NCBI RefSeq assembly: GCF_030286555.1
Contig: NZ_JASVWF010000001.1
Location: 310,001 to 374,000, forward strand
Length of the DNA stretch: 64,000 nucleotides
Reading direction: 5' to 3'
Origin: Actinomycetospora termitidis
GTDB taxonomy: Bacteria; Actinomycetota; Actinomycetes; Mycobacteriales; Pseudonocardiaceae
In this document: one piece after another, positions 41,135 through 50,730 of the stretch
Layout of the letters: each line of letters starts with the position of its first letter
How positions within the stretch are numbered: the first letter of the stretch is position 1
The notes under the pieces: model-generated
What the model saw: only the letters and a program-made list of their open reading frames with translations
The model's database searches: none
What the model was told of the DNA's origin: nothing
Program-made: the position numbers and the translations under genes

Positions 41135-43034
41135 CCCGTGGCCAGCTGTCAGGAGCACCGCCGGTCCCTATGGACGGCGCCTGGGAGTCCACGTACACCC
41201 ACACGACGTCGAGGTCGCGAAGGTCCCGGCGGACTCGAGGGTTGGACGGGTACGTCCGGAATTCGGCCATCAGGCCCCACGAGGCCGGAGAAGAAGGGTT
41301 TCCGAGTGTGGCGAGGTTGACCACCGGGAGTCCGTACTGCGTGTACAAGAACGTCGAACCGTCGTTGGCAGAATTGAGCACCCGCTGCCCCGGGAGGATG
41401 CGCGGGGCGAGCCAGGCCGCGGCCGCCTCGTCATCTCCATCGACCCTCGTGAAGTCGGGTGTTGCATAGCGGGAAGCGATGGCGTTCTCGTTGGTGCGCG
41501 CGTAGCCGTAGCCCGAGCCCGCGAGATACCACCCGAAGAGCACGGCGAGGAACGCGGCCGTGACGACAGGGACTGCAGACCGACGAACTACCGGGAGATG
41601 ACGGGCCAGCCAGCGGAGCGCGAGGACCAGGCCCACGGCGCCGACCGGCGCGCCGACCAGGCTGAGATGGGACCAGACCCTTGGTTCGGAGTTGTAGAAG
41701 AACGAGGTGAGGACTCCCGCAGGGCCGCGACCGGGTGCGACGAGGAACGAGATCACGATCGCGAACCACACGGCCACCAACGCCAGCGCCGGGATGCCGC
41801 GGCGCGCGGCAACCAGGACGAGAACACCGAGAAGAATCAGCATCGCGGCGACGAACTGCGATCGTATGCTGTCGGGGTCGAGGTAGCCGCTGTAGGCGTA
41901 GCTGAGTGCTTTGCCGACTGCGAGCGCGATCGGACGGTCGGAGGTGCCCGTCGCGAACGACGTGGTTTTCGCGACCGCAGAAGCGCCGATCACCAAAGTC
42001 GGTAGGGCGAGAACGGCAGCCACCGAAGTGGGAGGCAAGAAGGCCCGTACCGCGGGGATGAGGTCCCTGGAACCACGACGCGCAACGTCAACGGCGAGAT
42101 AGACGACCGCGCTCACACCGATCGTGATCAACGCACTTGGGTGGACGATCGCCCCCCCGGCGACGGCCACGCCGGCTGCGATGAGCACTGATCGGGGGGC
42201 CCGTCGCCACGCGAAGAGCCCAGCCAAGGTGCCGGACGCCAAGGCGAGCGCCACCGAGTTCGGGAGGATTCCGCCGTCATGCGCGAGCTGAGCCCCCGGC
42301 CGATAGAGGGTCGCCGTCAGCAGACTAGCCATTCCCGCGGCGCCAGCGGCCACGTCCCGAGCACCACCGACCGATCGAGCGAGTACGGCCGCCAAGCAGG
42401 CCGCTCCGAGCGGTGCTCCGATCGCGACTAGCACGATCGTCATAGCGTTGACGGCCACGACGACGTCGCCGGTGGCCTGCGTGACCGCGCCCGCGAGCAG
42501 GTGGAAGCCGGCCGGGTAGAAGAACGGGTCCGAACCGGTGAGGACATCGGTCGGCGCCAGGTTCCAGGGGGCACCGGATCCCGTGCGGGCGATGTACGAC
42601 GACAGTGCCAGATGGAAGATCATGTCGTGCTCCTGCGGATAGGTCCGCAGGGTCCAGCCCATACCGCCGAGCCACGAAACAAGGCTCACCGCGATCCCGA
42701 GGAGGGCGACGGCGAGCCCGAGAACACTCACGACCGGACGTGGTCGGCGTCGGGTTCTTGAGCCGATGATCATTCGGCGCCGATGACGGAGAACGAGCCG
42801 AGATCCGCCGCCGAGCGCGATCACGACCGTTGCCGTGGCGAGCGCCGGCAGACCGTAGGAAGCGCCGAGTGCGGTGGTCGCCATCCCGGTCATCGCAGCG
42901 ACGACGACTGAACACGGCGCCGCGAGCGACGCGTACCAGAACGGGGAGCGAACCCCGAGCAAGAGCAGGACCGCGGCGCCCGGCAGGACGACGACGAGCA
43001 AGGAGACGCCCAGTGCCGCAATGTCGAGGACCAA
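41010..43034 (-). CDS. DUF6541-like polytopic membrane protein
   Basis: 674 residues assuming a TTG start at 43034 after AAGGAGGGA; an upstream ATG at 43100 would overlap the next gene and lacks that site. About 14 membrane helices precede a ~170-residue extracytoplasmic C-terminus (with TQYGLPVVNLATLGNPSSPA and VYVDSQAPSIGTGG). The loop EHDMIFHLALSSYIARTG near residue 140 is typical of the DUF6541 family, which is common near actinomycete wall and surface-glycan genes. It is probably a GT-C-type enzyme, but no donor or acceptor is known. Confidence 0.65.
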   Translation of the reverse strand: MVLDIAALGVSLLVVVLPGAAVLLLLGVRSPFWYASLAAPCSVVVAAMTGMATTALGASYGLPALATATVVIALGGGSRLVLRHRRRMIIGSRTRRRPRPVVSVLGLAVALLGIAVSLVSWLGGMGWTLRTYPQEHDMIFHLALSSYIARTGSGAPWNLAPTDVLTGSDPFFYPAGFHLLAGAVTQATGDVVVAVNAMTIVLVAIGAPLGAACLAAVLARSVGGARDVAAGAAGMASLLTATLYRPGAQLAHDGGILPNSVALALASGTLAGLFAWRRAPRSVLIAAGVAVAGGAIVHPSALITIGVSAVVYLAVDVARRGSRDLIPAVRAFLPPTSVAAVLALPTLVIGASAVAKTTSFATGTSDRPIALAVGKALSYAYSGYLDPDSIRSQFVAAMLILLGVLVLVAARRGIPALALVAVWFAIVISFLVAPGRGPAGVLTSFFYNSEPRVWSHLSLVGAPVGAVGLVLALRWLARHLPVVRRSAVPVVTAAFLAVLFGWYLAGSGYGYARTNENAIASRYATPDFTRVDGDDEAAAAWLAPRILPGQRVLNSANDGSTFLYTQYGLPVVNLATLGNPSSPASWGLMAEFRTYPSNPRVRRDLRDLDVVWVYVDSQAPSIGTGGAPDSWPRVNLLSVPRGLQNLDGLPGLVPAFRAGSVTIYRLEPDAIRAP

Positions 43035-43056
43035 CGCTGCCCCTCCCTCCTTCGGC

Positions 43057-43563
43057 CTACGAGAGGCTAGCGGGAGGACGTTCGCCGCCTGGCGCCACAT
43101 CTCCGGGTGCCGGCCGCGGGATCTGCGAGATCACCCGCGCGGGAACGCCGGCGACGACCGTGTAGGGCGGTACGTCCTCGACGACCACGGCTCCGACTCC
43201 GACCACGGAGTGGGCCCCGACTCGGCAGGGCCCGACGATGGTGGCGTTGCTGGTGATCCACGCCCCCTCGTCGATCACCACGTCTCGTCCCTCGGCCGGA
43301 ACCGATCGGTGTCGTTCCTTGCCGAACTTCGTCACATCGTGGGTTCCGGTCAGAACGGTCACATTGTGCCCGAAGAACGACCACGGCCGCATCGTCACGG
43401 TTCCGGACGACAGATTGAAGGTGGCATTGTTGACGACGGCAGTCCGGTGGATTTCGAGCCTTCTCGGGTCCCCATAGATACGAGCACGGAAGAGGCTCGG
43501 GTATCGCAGACGAGCCGAGAGGGCGACGACAGCCCGACGGGCCGTGGCCCGTGCGCCGATCAT
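43057..43563 (-). CDS. left-handed beta-helix acyltransferase (maltose/galactoside O-acetyltransferase-like)
   Basis: 168 residues. Hexapeptide repeats run from ~40 to 150 (RLEIHRTAVVNNATFNLSSG, VTMRPWSFFGHNVTVLTGTH, ITSNATIVGPCRVGAHSVVG, GAVVVEDVPPYTVVAGVPAR). The active-site His is in GTHD. Such enzymes acetylate sugars using acetyl-CoA in trimers. Its stop lies 22 bp before the TTG start of the membrane protein on the same strand, suggesting an operon that modifies a surface glycan. Confidence 0.85.
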   Translation of the reverse strand: MIGARATARRAVVALSARLRYPSLFRARIYGDPRRLEIHRTAVVNNATFNLSSGTVTMRPWSFFGHNVTVLTGTHDVTKFGKERHRSVPAEGRDVVIDEGAWITSNATIVGPCRVGAHSVVGVGAVVVEDVPPYTVVAGVPARVISQIPRPAPGDVAPGGERPPASLS

Positions 43564-43672
43564 GAACAGTCCCCCTCCGGGTCACCCGGTCGACCCCGAG
43601 AACCAGGAGCCCGCCCGGACGGCTATCAGGCCCGGATCGTAGCGATACGTGGTCGTACACCAGAATCAGCTC

Positions 43673-44374
43673 ATGACGACCACGGACTGGGACGCCTACG
43701 CGGGGACCTACCGTCAGCTCGTTGACGAGTCGACGGTCCCGCCGCTCCTCGCGGGCGTGATGTCCGCAGCGACCGGGACCATGATCGACGTTGGTTGTGG
43801 TGACGGCATCCTGCTCGATCTCGTCCGCGGGTCGTTCGGCGACTCCTGGGGCATCCAAGGCTTCGAGATCAGCGCTGCGCGCGCGGACATCGCCCGGGCC
43901 CGAGGACACGAGGTGCTCGTCGACGAGCGGGGCGACGTCCCAGCAGCCGCTGGGGCATTCGATCTCGTGACGTCGACCCACGTCATCGAGCACGCGCCCG
44001 ACGACGCGGCCTACGCCGCCGAACTCGCTCGCCTCGTCCGGCCCGGTGGCTTGGTCTACGTGGAGACGCCGGTCAAGATGAGGGGGGCGTGGTACTTCCG
44101 CCGCAATCCCGAGGCCGGCTGGGTGCTCGATCCCACGCACGTGCGGGAGTATCGGTCCGCCGGAGCCGTCAACGCGGTCCTCCGGTCGGCCGGTCTTGAG
44201 ATCCTCGCCGAGGATCTCACGCCGGTGAAGTTCCCCCTTGCCGCCGCCGAGCTGCTCGTCAGGCGCCTAGCCCGACTGCCGCAACCCACCGGTGCCCGGA
44301 CCGGACTAGGGGCCGTCGGGGTCCCCATTCCGCGATACCGCCAGCAAGCAGTCCTGGCTCGGCGGCCATCCTGA
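43673..44374 (+). CDS. class I SAM-dependent methyltransferase
   Basis: 233 residues from ATG 43673; a GTG at 43649 is an alternative. Motif I is IDVGCGDGILLDLV (~40) and the post-I acidic residue is in GFEISAARAD. FDLVTSTHVIEHAPDDAAYA and LVRPGGLVYVETP match Methyltransf_11/23-type proteins. VLDPTHVREY is typical of sugar or glycolipid methyltransferases in exopolysaccharide loci. Divergent from the beta-helix acyltransferase with about 110 bp between starts. The acceptor is unknown. Confidence 0.8.
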   Translation: MTTTDWDAYAGTYRQLVDESTVPPLLAGVMSAATGTMIDVGCGDGILLDLVRGSFGDSWGIQGFEISAARADIARARGHEVLVDERGDVPAAAGAFDLVTSTHVIEHAPDDAAYAAELARLVRPGGLVYVETPVKMRGAWYFRRNPEAGWVLDPTHVREYRSAGAVNAVLRSAGLEILAEDLTPVKFPLAAAELLVRRLARLPQPTGARTGLGAVGVPIPRYRQQAVLARRPS

Positions 44375-44579
44375 CTTACTGCTCGTTTTTCCGCGCGTCG
44401 CGTCTGGACCGTCAAGGCTTCGGCTCCGAACCGCAGCCCTCAGATGCTCGAACACCGGCAACACCTGGTCCGGCGCGAGCTCGTGCCGCGCTCGGCCTCG
44501 ACGACGACCGTCCTGATCACGCTCCGGTGTCGGTGCGTCGCGTGGAGTAGTCAGCTCCTTACTGCGAAGGTCCCGCCTC

Positions 44580-46016
44580 ATGGGGGACACGACGGCGCTG
44601 ATTACGCGACCGGCGATAGCTACGACGAGCCACATGACCGGGCGCGCCCGCCGAGACGTCGCGGCGGCCGCCGTGGTGGGCCTTGTACTCGGTGTCGCGA
44701 TGGCATGGACAACCCGTGGCGCGCTGCTCGACGACGCCTTCATTTCGCTGGACTACGCCCGCAACGTCGCCGCGGGCGGGTGTTGGTGCGTCAATACAGG
44801 AATGCCCTCGAACACCGCGACGAGCCCGCTATGGGTGCTGCTGCTGTCACTCCCGATGCTTGCACTTGGGCCGGTCGCTGCGCTCGGCGCAGCGAGCGCC
44901 GTCGCGATGGCAATGCTCGCCGGAACAGTGGCAGCGTTGGCCCACCGCTTGGGGTTGTCGACCCTAGCCGGGCCGCTCGCGGCGGTCCTGGTGGCGACTT
45001 CGCCACTGATGCAGGCCTCGATCGGGTTGGAGTCGCTGCTTGCCGTCGCGTTAATCGCGCTCGGCGCGCACGAGGTGGCGGCCGGACGGATTATGACGAT
45101 CGGGGTGGTAGCCGGAGCGCTGGTCTTAGTCCGCCCGGACCTTGCAATAGTCTCCGTCGTACTGATTGCTGTCCGCTGGCGTTACGCGGCGATGACTGTC
45201 CCGATTGCTGCCGTAGCCGTTGCGCCGTGGTTGGTGGTGTCGCTGCTTTGGTTCGGGACAGTGCTGCCGGACACGCTCATCTGGAAGCAGTCCCAATCCG
45301 AGGGCCTCGGCGGGCACTTCTTCGGTGACGCCGTGATCGTGTTCGCTCGAATCTGGCCCGCAGTGACGTGGCTCGGGATGGGCGCCGGCGTCGCCGGCTT
45401 CGGCGCGGGACTCTGGCTGTTCATGCAGGCCCGCTCCCGTGGCCCCGTCGTAGCGCTCGGCGTCGGCGCCGCAGCACACCTGTCGGTGCTCTGGACCCTG
45501 CACGTTGCACCGTACCCCTGGTACCCGGCTCCAGCCGCTGGCGTGGGAATGACGCTGCTGGCGCTATCGGTGGCCACCCCGGCATCCGGTCGATGGCTGG
45601 GCCTGGCCGCGTCCGCTGTGCTCGTGGTGACCGGCGGGGCCTACAGCGCGCGCCACGACTACGTCGCCCTCGGGTCGCCTCTCAACTACAACCGGGCGAC
45701 CCCCTCCCAATACGCGGCGATCGTCGACCAGGTCCCGACGGGTGCGGTCGTCGAGTCAGCTGATGAGCTCGGCGCGTTCGCGTTCTTCTGTGGAGACCGA
45801 TGTGCAGTACTCGACCCCCTTTCCGATCGCGGTCGCTTGGCCCCGATCCTCAGCGCGCGATTGGCTTCCTCGCCGGCGTTGCGAATGCTCTACCCGGGTT
45901 ATGAGCCGGACACTCCTCGACGCGCCGACCACCGAGTGGTACTCGGCAAGGGCGGAGTCACAACATTCTCCGGCTACGGGGGGACCAGCACGATGGACGT
46001 CCGACCGAACCACTAA
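44580..46016 (+). CDS. GT-C family membrane glycosyltransferase (AftB-like motif)
   Basis: 478 residues from ATG 44580; ATG 44634 is an alternative closer to the first helix. LLDDAFISLDYARNVAAGG carries D51-D52, the GT-C Asp motif in the first outer loop. About ten helices follow, with LVRPDLAIVSVVLIAVRW and LHVAPYPWYPAPAAGVG recognisable in related AftB-like enzymes. The short C-terminal outer region has ESADELGAFAFFCGDRCAVL. Shorter than the paralogue at 9268, which has a large extra domain. Donor is likely a polyprenyl-phospho-sugar. Confidence 0.75.
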   Translation: MGDTTALITRPAIATTSHMTGRARRDVAAAAVVGLVLGVAMAWTTRGALLDDAFISLDYARNVAAGGCWCVNTGMPSNTATSPLWVLLLSLPMLALGPVAALGAASAVAMAMLAGTVAALAHRLGLSTLAGPLAAVLVATSPLMQASIGLESLLAVALIALGAHEVAAGRIMTIGVVAGALVLVRPDLAIVSVVLIAVRWRYAAMTVPIAAVAVAPWLVVSLLWFGTVLPDTLIWKQSQSEGLGGHFFGDAVIVFARIWPAVTWLGMGAGVAGFGAGLWLFMQARSRGPVVALGVGAAAHLSVLWTLHVAPYPWYPAPAAGVGMTLLALSVATPASGRWLGLAASAVLVVTGGAYSARHDYVALGSPLNYNRATPSQYAAIVDQVPTGAVVESADELGAFAFFCGDRCAVLDPLSDRGRLAPILSARLASSPALRMLYPGYEPDTPRRADHRVVLGKGGVTTFSGYGGTSTMDVRPNH

Positions 46017-46069
46017 CGTCGGGATCGAGACCGCGGACCACCTCGCGCATGACCCCGAACCGCGGATCG

Positions 46070-47440
46070 CTACGCAGAACCGACGCGCTGATTCGCCACC
46101 ATCACGCCGAGCATCACGGCGATTGACGCGGCGAGCTGTGCCAGCGCTGCACTGACCTGCGGGTCGCCAGGAAGTAAGAAGACTGCTCCTAGAACGACCA
46201 AGCCTACGAACCAGGCGAGCCCGACGTCGCGATGACGACCGAACGCCAGGACTCTCGTCTGCACCACGAACGCGCCTGCCCCCACAACTGTCGACATCGC
46301 GAGCGCGAGACTCGCCGGCCAGGGCGGGACGATCTCGACCGCGAAGGCGAACTGTGCCAGCCAGGGGACCACCAGGACTGCACACAGCACCCACGGAGCC
46401 GCGAGCACTCCGACGATCAGGAGCAACGGCCGGAGTGCACGGCTGCTCCCGGCGCGGTCATCACGTTGCGCAGCCGCGGAGATCGCAGGCAGCATCACGG
46501 CCTGGATCGCCGGGAACACGAAGACCGGGGCGCGGAGGACGACGGCGACGGCGACGAATCCAGCGGCCGCCGTGGGGACGGCGGGAAGCGCTGCCGTCAC
46601 CGCGACTGGAGCGAGGTTCCAGACGCCCTGTGACGACAAATAGAACAGCGACGTCCAGAGAAGCGCCGGCAGCGAGATCCGATGCAGTCCGCCTACCGCT
46701 CCACGCTGGCCACGTGTCCAGGCAGGTCCGAGCGAGCTACGGACAGTCTTGAGGATGCCGGCGCGTGATGCTGCGCCGGCGACGACGGCTGCTGCAAGCG
46801 CCGGTGAGAGGACGAGGACCGCGACCCAGCTCTCGAGGTCGTCGGCGCCCCCGACGGCGAGCGCCACGGCGCCGAGAACGGTCAGCGATCCCTCAAGAAG
46901 GAACGTACCGCTGTAGGCGCCGTAGCGTCGGCGGGCGGCGAGCGGTCCGCGCACGCCATACGACAGCGCCATCGCGCACGAGCCCAGCGCGAGGGCCCCG
47001 GCGATCTCCACGTCCGGAAGCAGCAGAGTTGCGGAGAACGAGAGCGCGACGGCCAGGACCAGGAGCACAGCGGTCCGACGTACCGCCTCCGCCAGGATGG
47101 GTGCCGAGTCGACATCGGCGGCCCCCGCCGCAGACATGGCTCGACTGGTCTCGAGTTCGACCGATGCGAAGACCCCGCGTCCGACTGTATTGAGCAGGAG
47201 GTAGAACGCGCTGACTGTCGCGAACCCGCCTGCAGGCAAGGTGCGAGCGGCGAGCGCGAGGAGGATGTAGCCGGCCGCGGCCAGCATGACCTGACTGATC
47301 GGGACCCCGACCGCGGCGCGCACGCGAGCATCACGAAGGCGCGCGACGAGCGGGAGGACCACGAGCGGCAGGCTACGACTCAGCCCGACACCCGCGGTGC
47401 GCAGCCCAGCGGACGCACCGGCGATCCCCGCGAACCACAT
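46070..47440 (-). CDS. Wzx-like polysaccharide flippase
   Basis: 456 residues with 12-14 membrane helices in the MOP/MATE-type layout. The opening PLVARLRDARVRAAVGVPIS and ARTLPAGGFATVSAFYLLLN segments are typical of the polysaccharide synthase family (Wzx/MurJ-like). Such proteins move lipid-linked oligosaccharides across the membrane. Basic loops are on the predicted cytoplasmic side. A second flippase is encoded at 58304, suggesting more than one exported glycan. Confidence 0.8.
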   Translation of the reverse strand: MWFAGIAGASAGLRTAGVGLSRSLPLVVLPLVARLRDARVRAAVGVPISQVMLAAAGYILLALAARTLPAGGFATVSAFYLLLNTVGRGVFASVELETSRAMSAAGAADVDSAPILAEAVRRTAVLLVLAVALSFSATLLLPDVEIAGALALGSCAMALSYGVRGPLAARRRYGAYSGTFLLEGSLTVLGAVALAVGGADDLESWVAVLVLSPALAAAVVAGAASRAGILKTVRSSLGPAWTRGQRGAVGGLHRISLPALLWTSLFYLSSQGVWNLAPVAVTAALPAVPTAAAGFVAVAVVLRAPVFVFPAIQAVMLPAISAAAQRDDRAGSSRALRPLLLIVGVLAAPWVLCAVLVVPWLAQFAFAVEIVPPWPASLALAMSTVVGAGAFVVQTRVLAFGRHRDVGLAWFVGLVVLGAVFLLPGDPQVSAALAQLAASIAVMLGVMVANQRVGSA

Positions 47441-47475
47441 TGCTACGTTGCCCTTCTCGGCCTCGGGGAGGGCAC

Positions 47476-48585
47476 ATGACCGGGCTCCGCATCGTCGCCC
47501 TGACCAGTTACGGCGAGCACACTGCGCTCACCGGTGGACGTCTTCGCCGGGACAACCTCCTGCTGGCACTGCGTCACCGGGGGCACCACCTCGAGAGGTT
47601 CGACGTGCCCGCCCGGCCCGGTCCGCCATCGGCAGTCCGATCAGTAGCCACCGCCGCGTCGAGGGCGTTCCGCGGGGCAATGGCCGCCGCCGACGTCGCC
47701 CTGCTCGGCGACGTCTTCTGCCTCCCTGCCGTTCCCCTGATCCGTCGGGGACGTCGACCGATCGTTCTCGATCTGGTGGACAGCCCCTACCGCCTCGTCG
47801 CGTCCGATCCACGGGATACCCCTCGTGAGCGACTTACGGCGGCGGCGAACTCGGCGCAACTCGTGCCGGTGATGCAGGTGCTCTACCCCCTCGTCGACGC
47901 CGTCACCTACATCTCGCAGGAGGACATCGAGTGGGACGAGGGTCGGGTGCGGCATTCCCCTCGCACGGCCGTCGTTCCCAATGGCATCGCGCCGGGCCTG
48001 TTCGCGCTCGACCTCAGCGAACCTCCGGACGACGGGTACGTCGCCTGGCTGGCGGACTGGGACTACCCGCCAAATCGCGACTCGCTGCGGTGGTTCGTCG
48101 AGGACGTCGCCCCGCAATTGCCCGACCACGTCCTCGCCCGGGTACGGCTCTTCGGAGCCGGCGACCCGTGGACGCTCCGTGTCGCCGGCAGGGCCTTCGA
48201 GCGGGCCCGCGCGCACATGCGCTTCGCCGGGTTCGTCGAGAGTCTGGACGAGGTCTACAACATGGCCCGCGCCGTCGTCGCGCCGGTGAGCCGGGGCGCC
48301 GGGGTGAACAACAAGGTCCTGGAACCGTTGGCTGCCGGGCGCCAGCTCCTCACCACCGACATCGGTACCCGCGGCCTCCCACCGAACGTCCTCGAGCACG
48401 TCGAGACCGCCTCCGCAAACGATGAGTTCGCAAAGAAGCTCTGCGACCTGCTCGACACCCCTTGGGATCCGGCTACGGCTCGACAGGCCCGCGATTCCGT
48501 TCATTCGCTGAGCTGGGGCCGTGCGGGAGAGCTCATGGAGGACGTTCTGACGAGCGTGGCGGCGATCGGCCGGGGGGGACGCTAG
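47476..48585 (+). CDS. GT4-family glycosyltransferase
   Basis: 369 residues from ATG 47476 with GGGGAGGG upstream. N-terminal Rossmann domain opens LRIVALTSYGEHTALTGGRL. The acceptor-side linker has DAVTYISQEDIEW and VVPNGIAPGLFAL. The donor domain includes YVAWLADWDYPPNRDSLRWF and PVSRGAGVNNKVLEPLAAGR, the region where GT4 enzymes bind the nucleotide sugar (with the E of the EX7E motif in the latter). Retaining glycosyl transfer in the cytoplasm is expected; sugar unknown. Start lies just past the divergent flippase start. Confidence 0.88.
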   Translation: MTGLRIVALTSYGEHTALTGGRLRRDNLLLALRHRGHHLERFDVPARPGPPSAVRSVATAASRAFRGAMAAADVALLGDVFCLPAVPLIRRGRRPIVLDLVDSPYRLVASDPRDTPRERLTAAANSAQLVPVMQVLYPLVDAVTYISQEDIEWDEGRVRHSPRTAVVPNGIAPGLFALDLSEPPDDGYVAWLADWDYPPNRDSLRWFVEDVAPQLPDHVLARVRLFGAGDPWTLRVAGRAFERARAHMRFAGFVESLDEVYNMARAVVAPVSRGAGVNNKVLEPLAAGRQLLTTDIGTRGLPPNVLEHVETASANDEFAKKLCDLLDTPWDPATARQARDSVHSLSWGRAGELMEDVLTSVAAIGRGGR

Positions 48586-48606
48586 TCCCAGCCCTCACGA
48601 TGAGGA

Positions 48607-49047
48607 TCACACGCTCGGGGAGCCCGTCGATCGCGGCTTGACGGCTTCCCCGTCGTTCCCCTCGACTACGGGGTCCTCCTCCTCGGCCATGCCGATACGG
48701 GTCCGCCACTCAAGGTCCTCGAGACGGAGCCGGATGGCCCCGACCTCCTCCGCGAGCCGACGGCTCTGCTCCTCAAGGACGCCAACCTCGATCGAGAGCT
48801 GCAGCGACACTCCGAAGAGGATCAGGAGGCTCATCAGGAACAGCAGATTGCTCGGCACCGCGATGCCGAGCAGTCCTGACGCCCGCGCCAGCAGACCTGG
48901 AAACACCGACAACGCCACCGTCGCCCCGGCAACGAGCACCCAGAGGAACGCGTATTTCTGCCGGAGCCGCCTTCGGCGGAGCAGTTCGAAGACCAGCAGG
49001 AATGCCGCTACCGCTACCACTATGGTGACGATCGTGAGGCGAGCCAT
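48607..49047 (-). CDS. DUF2304 membrane protein
   Basis: 146 residues. Three hydrophobic helices (~3-20, ~35-53, ~65-85) with RRRRLRQKYAFLWVLVAGAT between the first two, the hallmark of DUF2304. A coiled, acidic C-terminal tail follows (EEQSRRLAEEVGAIRLRLED). DUF2304 proteins are typically encoded beside a GT2 enzyme of the polyprenyl-phosphate type, as here (GT2 stop one base upstream of this ATG), and probably help that enzyme at the membrane. The two are co-transcribed. Confidence 0.85.
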   Translation of the reverse strand: MARLTIVTIVVAVAAFLLVFELLRRRRLRQKYAFLWVLVAGATVALSVFPGLLARASGLLGIAVPSNLLFLMSLLILFGVSLQLSIEVGVLEEQSRRLAEEVGAIRLRLEDLEWRTRIGMAEEEDPVVEGNDGEAVKPRSTGSPSV

Positions 49048-49048
49048 G

Positions 49049-49828
49049 TCAGGCCGAGGCCTCAGCGACCGATCCAGGACGGACGATCGGAGCCCTCCGA
49101 GCTACGGCGAGGAATATGGCCGTGACGACGCGGACGAGGTACGCGCAGGAGCGGAATGCGTTCTGGCTCGGGGTCCCGGCCGTCCGTTCGCGCATCGCGA
49201 CAGGAACCTGAGCGATACGGAGCTTGGCCCGGCTCGCGAGGACCAGCGCCTCCACGGTGTCGCCGAGGTACTCCTCGGGGAAATCGAAGGCGAACAGCGC
49301 CAGAGCCCGTTCGTTCACCATCCTGAAGCCGGATGTGGGATCAGTGAGCGGAGTGCGCACCAGGCGCGAGAGCGTCGATGCAAGCAAGCGCATCGCCCAC
49401 CGCCGCGGACCGCGCACGACATAGCCCCCGGTCCCCGCGAACCGAGCACCCACCACGACGTCGGCTTCGGTCAGTGCGGTACGGAGGCGGCCGATGTCGG
49501 CCGGATCGTGCTGGCCGTCGGCGTCTACCTGGACGACACAGCTGTAGCCCTCTTCGTAAGCGAACCGGTAGGCCGCTCGCATGGCTCCGCCAACGCCGAG
49601 GTTGAACGGGAGAGCCATGACCCGCGCACCAGCGGCCCGCGCCACGTCCGCGGTCCGGTCGATGGAACCGTCGTCGACCACGAGGAGGTCGGCGGCAGGC
49701 TCTCGGGAGCGAACCTCGGCCACGACACGACCGATCGAGTCCGCCTCGTTGAGTGCGGGCAACACGACGAGGAGAGAGCCCACCGACTGGCTTCCTGGAA
49801 CGGTTGTCATCGCTGCTGCCAGCGTCAT
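49049..49828 (-). CDS. GT2 glycosyltransferase, polyprenyl-phosphate sugar synthase type
   Basis: 259 residues from ATG 49828 (an in-frame ATG at 49810 is also possible). GT-A domain with LLVVLPALNEADSIGRVV, DLLVVDDGSIDRTADVARAA and VVQVDADGQHDPADI (the catalytic DxD-type region DADGQ). Then VVVGARFAGTGG and RTPLTDPTSGFRMVN follow, as in DPM1/GtrB-like enzymes. It likely charges decaprenyl phosphate with a sugar to feed the GT-C enzymes. It has no C-terminal membrane helices of its own; the adjacent DUF2304 protein may supply them. Confidence 0.85.
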   Translation of the reverse strand: MTLAAAMTTVPGSQSVGSLLVVLPALNEADSIGRVVAEVRSREPAADLLVVDDGSIDRTADVARAAGARVMALPFNLGVGGAMRAAYRFAYEEGYSCVVQVDADGQHDPADIGRLRTALTEADVVVGARFAGTGGYVVRGPRRWAMRLLASTLSRLVRTPLTDPTSGFRMVNERALALFAFDFPEEYLGDTVEALVLASRAKLRIAQVPVAMRERTAGTPSQNAFRSCAYLVRVVTAIFLAVARRAPIVRPGSVAEASA

Positions 49829-49979
49829 ATGAGCCCCCTCGGCACGAGATGGGCGAGCGATCGCGGACACGCTCGCTTCCCGATCCCCGTGTCTAACGCC
49901 ACGCGAGGAGGCTAGCCACAGCGCTTTCACAGCCGAATCCGGCACCCCGAACAGGTCACCCGAAGGGCGTAGTCGCTGG

Positions 49980-50705
49980 TCAGGCCGTCGTCGTGATGTA
50001 CAGGCGCGAGTCCCACCGCGGGCCCGCGCTCGTGTCCGGGTCCGCCGCGACGACGCGAGCGCCCAGCGACTCGACGAGGCCCTCCACCTCCGGCTCCGGG
50101 GTGCCGTGCATCTCCATCCCACGCCGCAGGACGCGTGCGACGGGCGCGGGCAGGGCGGACAGCACCCGACCGGCGACCGACGACGACGGCCGGGTCGGCA
50201 TCTGGAAGACGACGACGGCGCCCGGCCGGGCCACTCGCCAGAACTCACGGATGTAGCCGTGGGCGAGTGCCGGGGGCATGTGCTGGAGCACGCGGCAGGA
50301 GTAGACGAGGTCGACCGAATCGGTCTCGACCGCGCCCAGGTGGGTGCCGGTCACCTGGACGAACTGGCACGCCTCGTCGGTCACCAGCTCGCGCGCCTTG
50401 GCGAGCATCGTCGGCGAGATGTCGCACCCGAGGACCTGGTCGAAGCCGACCTGCGCGAGGCCGTGCGAGAGCCGTCCCGCACCGCAGCCGAAGTCGAGCG
50501 CCCGCGAACGTTCCGGCTGCAGGCCGAGCGCGTTGAGGCGGTCGAGCACCGCGTCGATCTCGGCGACGCCCGTCGCCAGGAACTCCTCCGGGCTCCAGCG
50601 ATTGCCCGACTTGCCCTTGTCGGTGAGCACGGCCCACATCGGGTCCTCGCCGCCCAGCTTCGTCCAGGTGCGGGAGACGTCGTCGATGTCGCGGTCGGCG
50701 GTCAC
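49980..50705 (-). CDS. class I SAM-dependent methyltransferase
   Basis: 241 residues from GTG 50705. Motif I is ALDFGCGAGRLSHGLAQ (~70), motif II-like VLGCDISPTMLAKARELV, then VDLVYSCRVLQHMPPALAHG and FWRVARPGAVVVFQMPTRP. This is a Methyltransf_25-type enzyme as found in polysaccharide and glycolipid clusters. Its start lies 25 bp after the stop of the upstream GT4 gene on the same strand, so the two probably act on the same glycan. Confidence 0.82.
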   Translation of the reverse strand: MTADRDIDDVSRTWTKLGGEDPMWAVLTDKGKSGNRWSPEEFLATGVAEIDAVLDRLNALGLQPERSRALDFGCGAGRLSHGLAQVGFDQVLGCDISPTMLAKARELVTDEACQFVQVTGTHLGAVETDSVDLVYSCRVLQHMPPALAHGYIREFWRVARPGAVVVFQMPTRPSSSVAGRVLSALPAPVARVLRRGMEMHGTPEPEVEGLVESLGARVVAADPDTSAGPRWDSRLYITTTA

Positions 50706-50730
50706 GGGTGATGCTCTCCAGGGTGGTCGG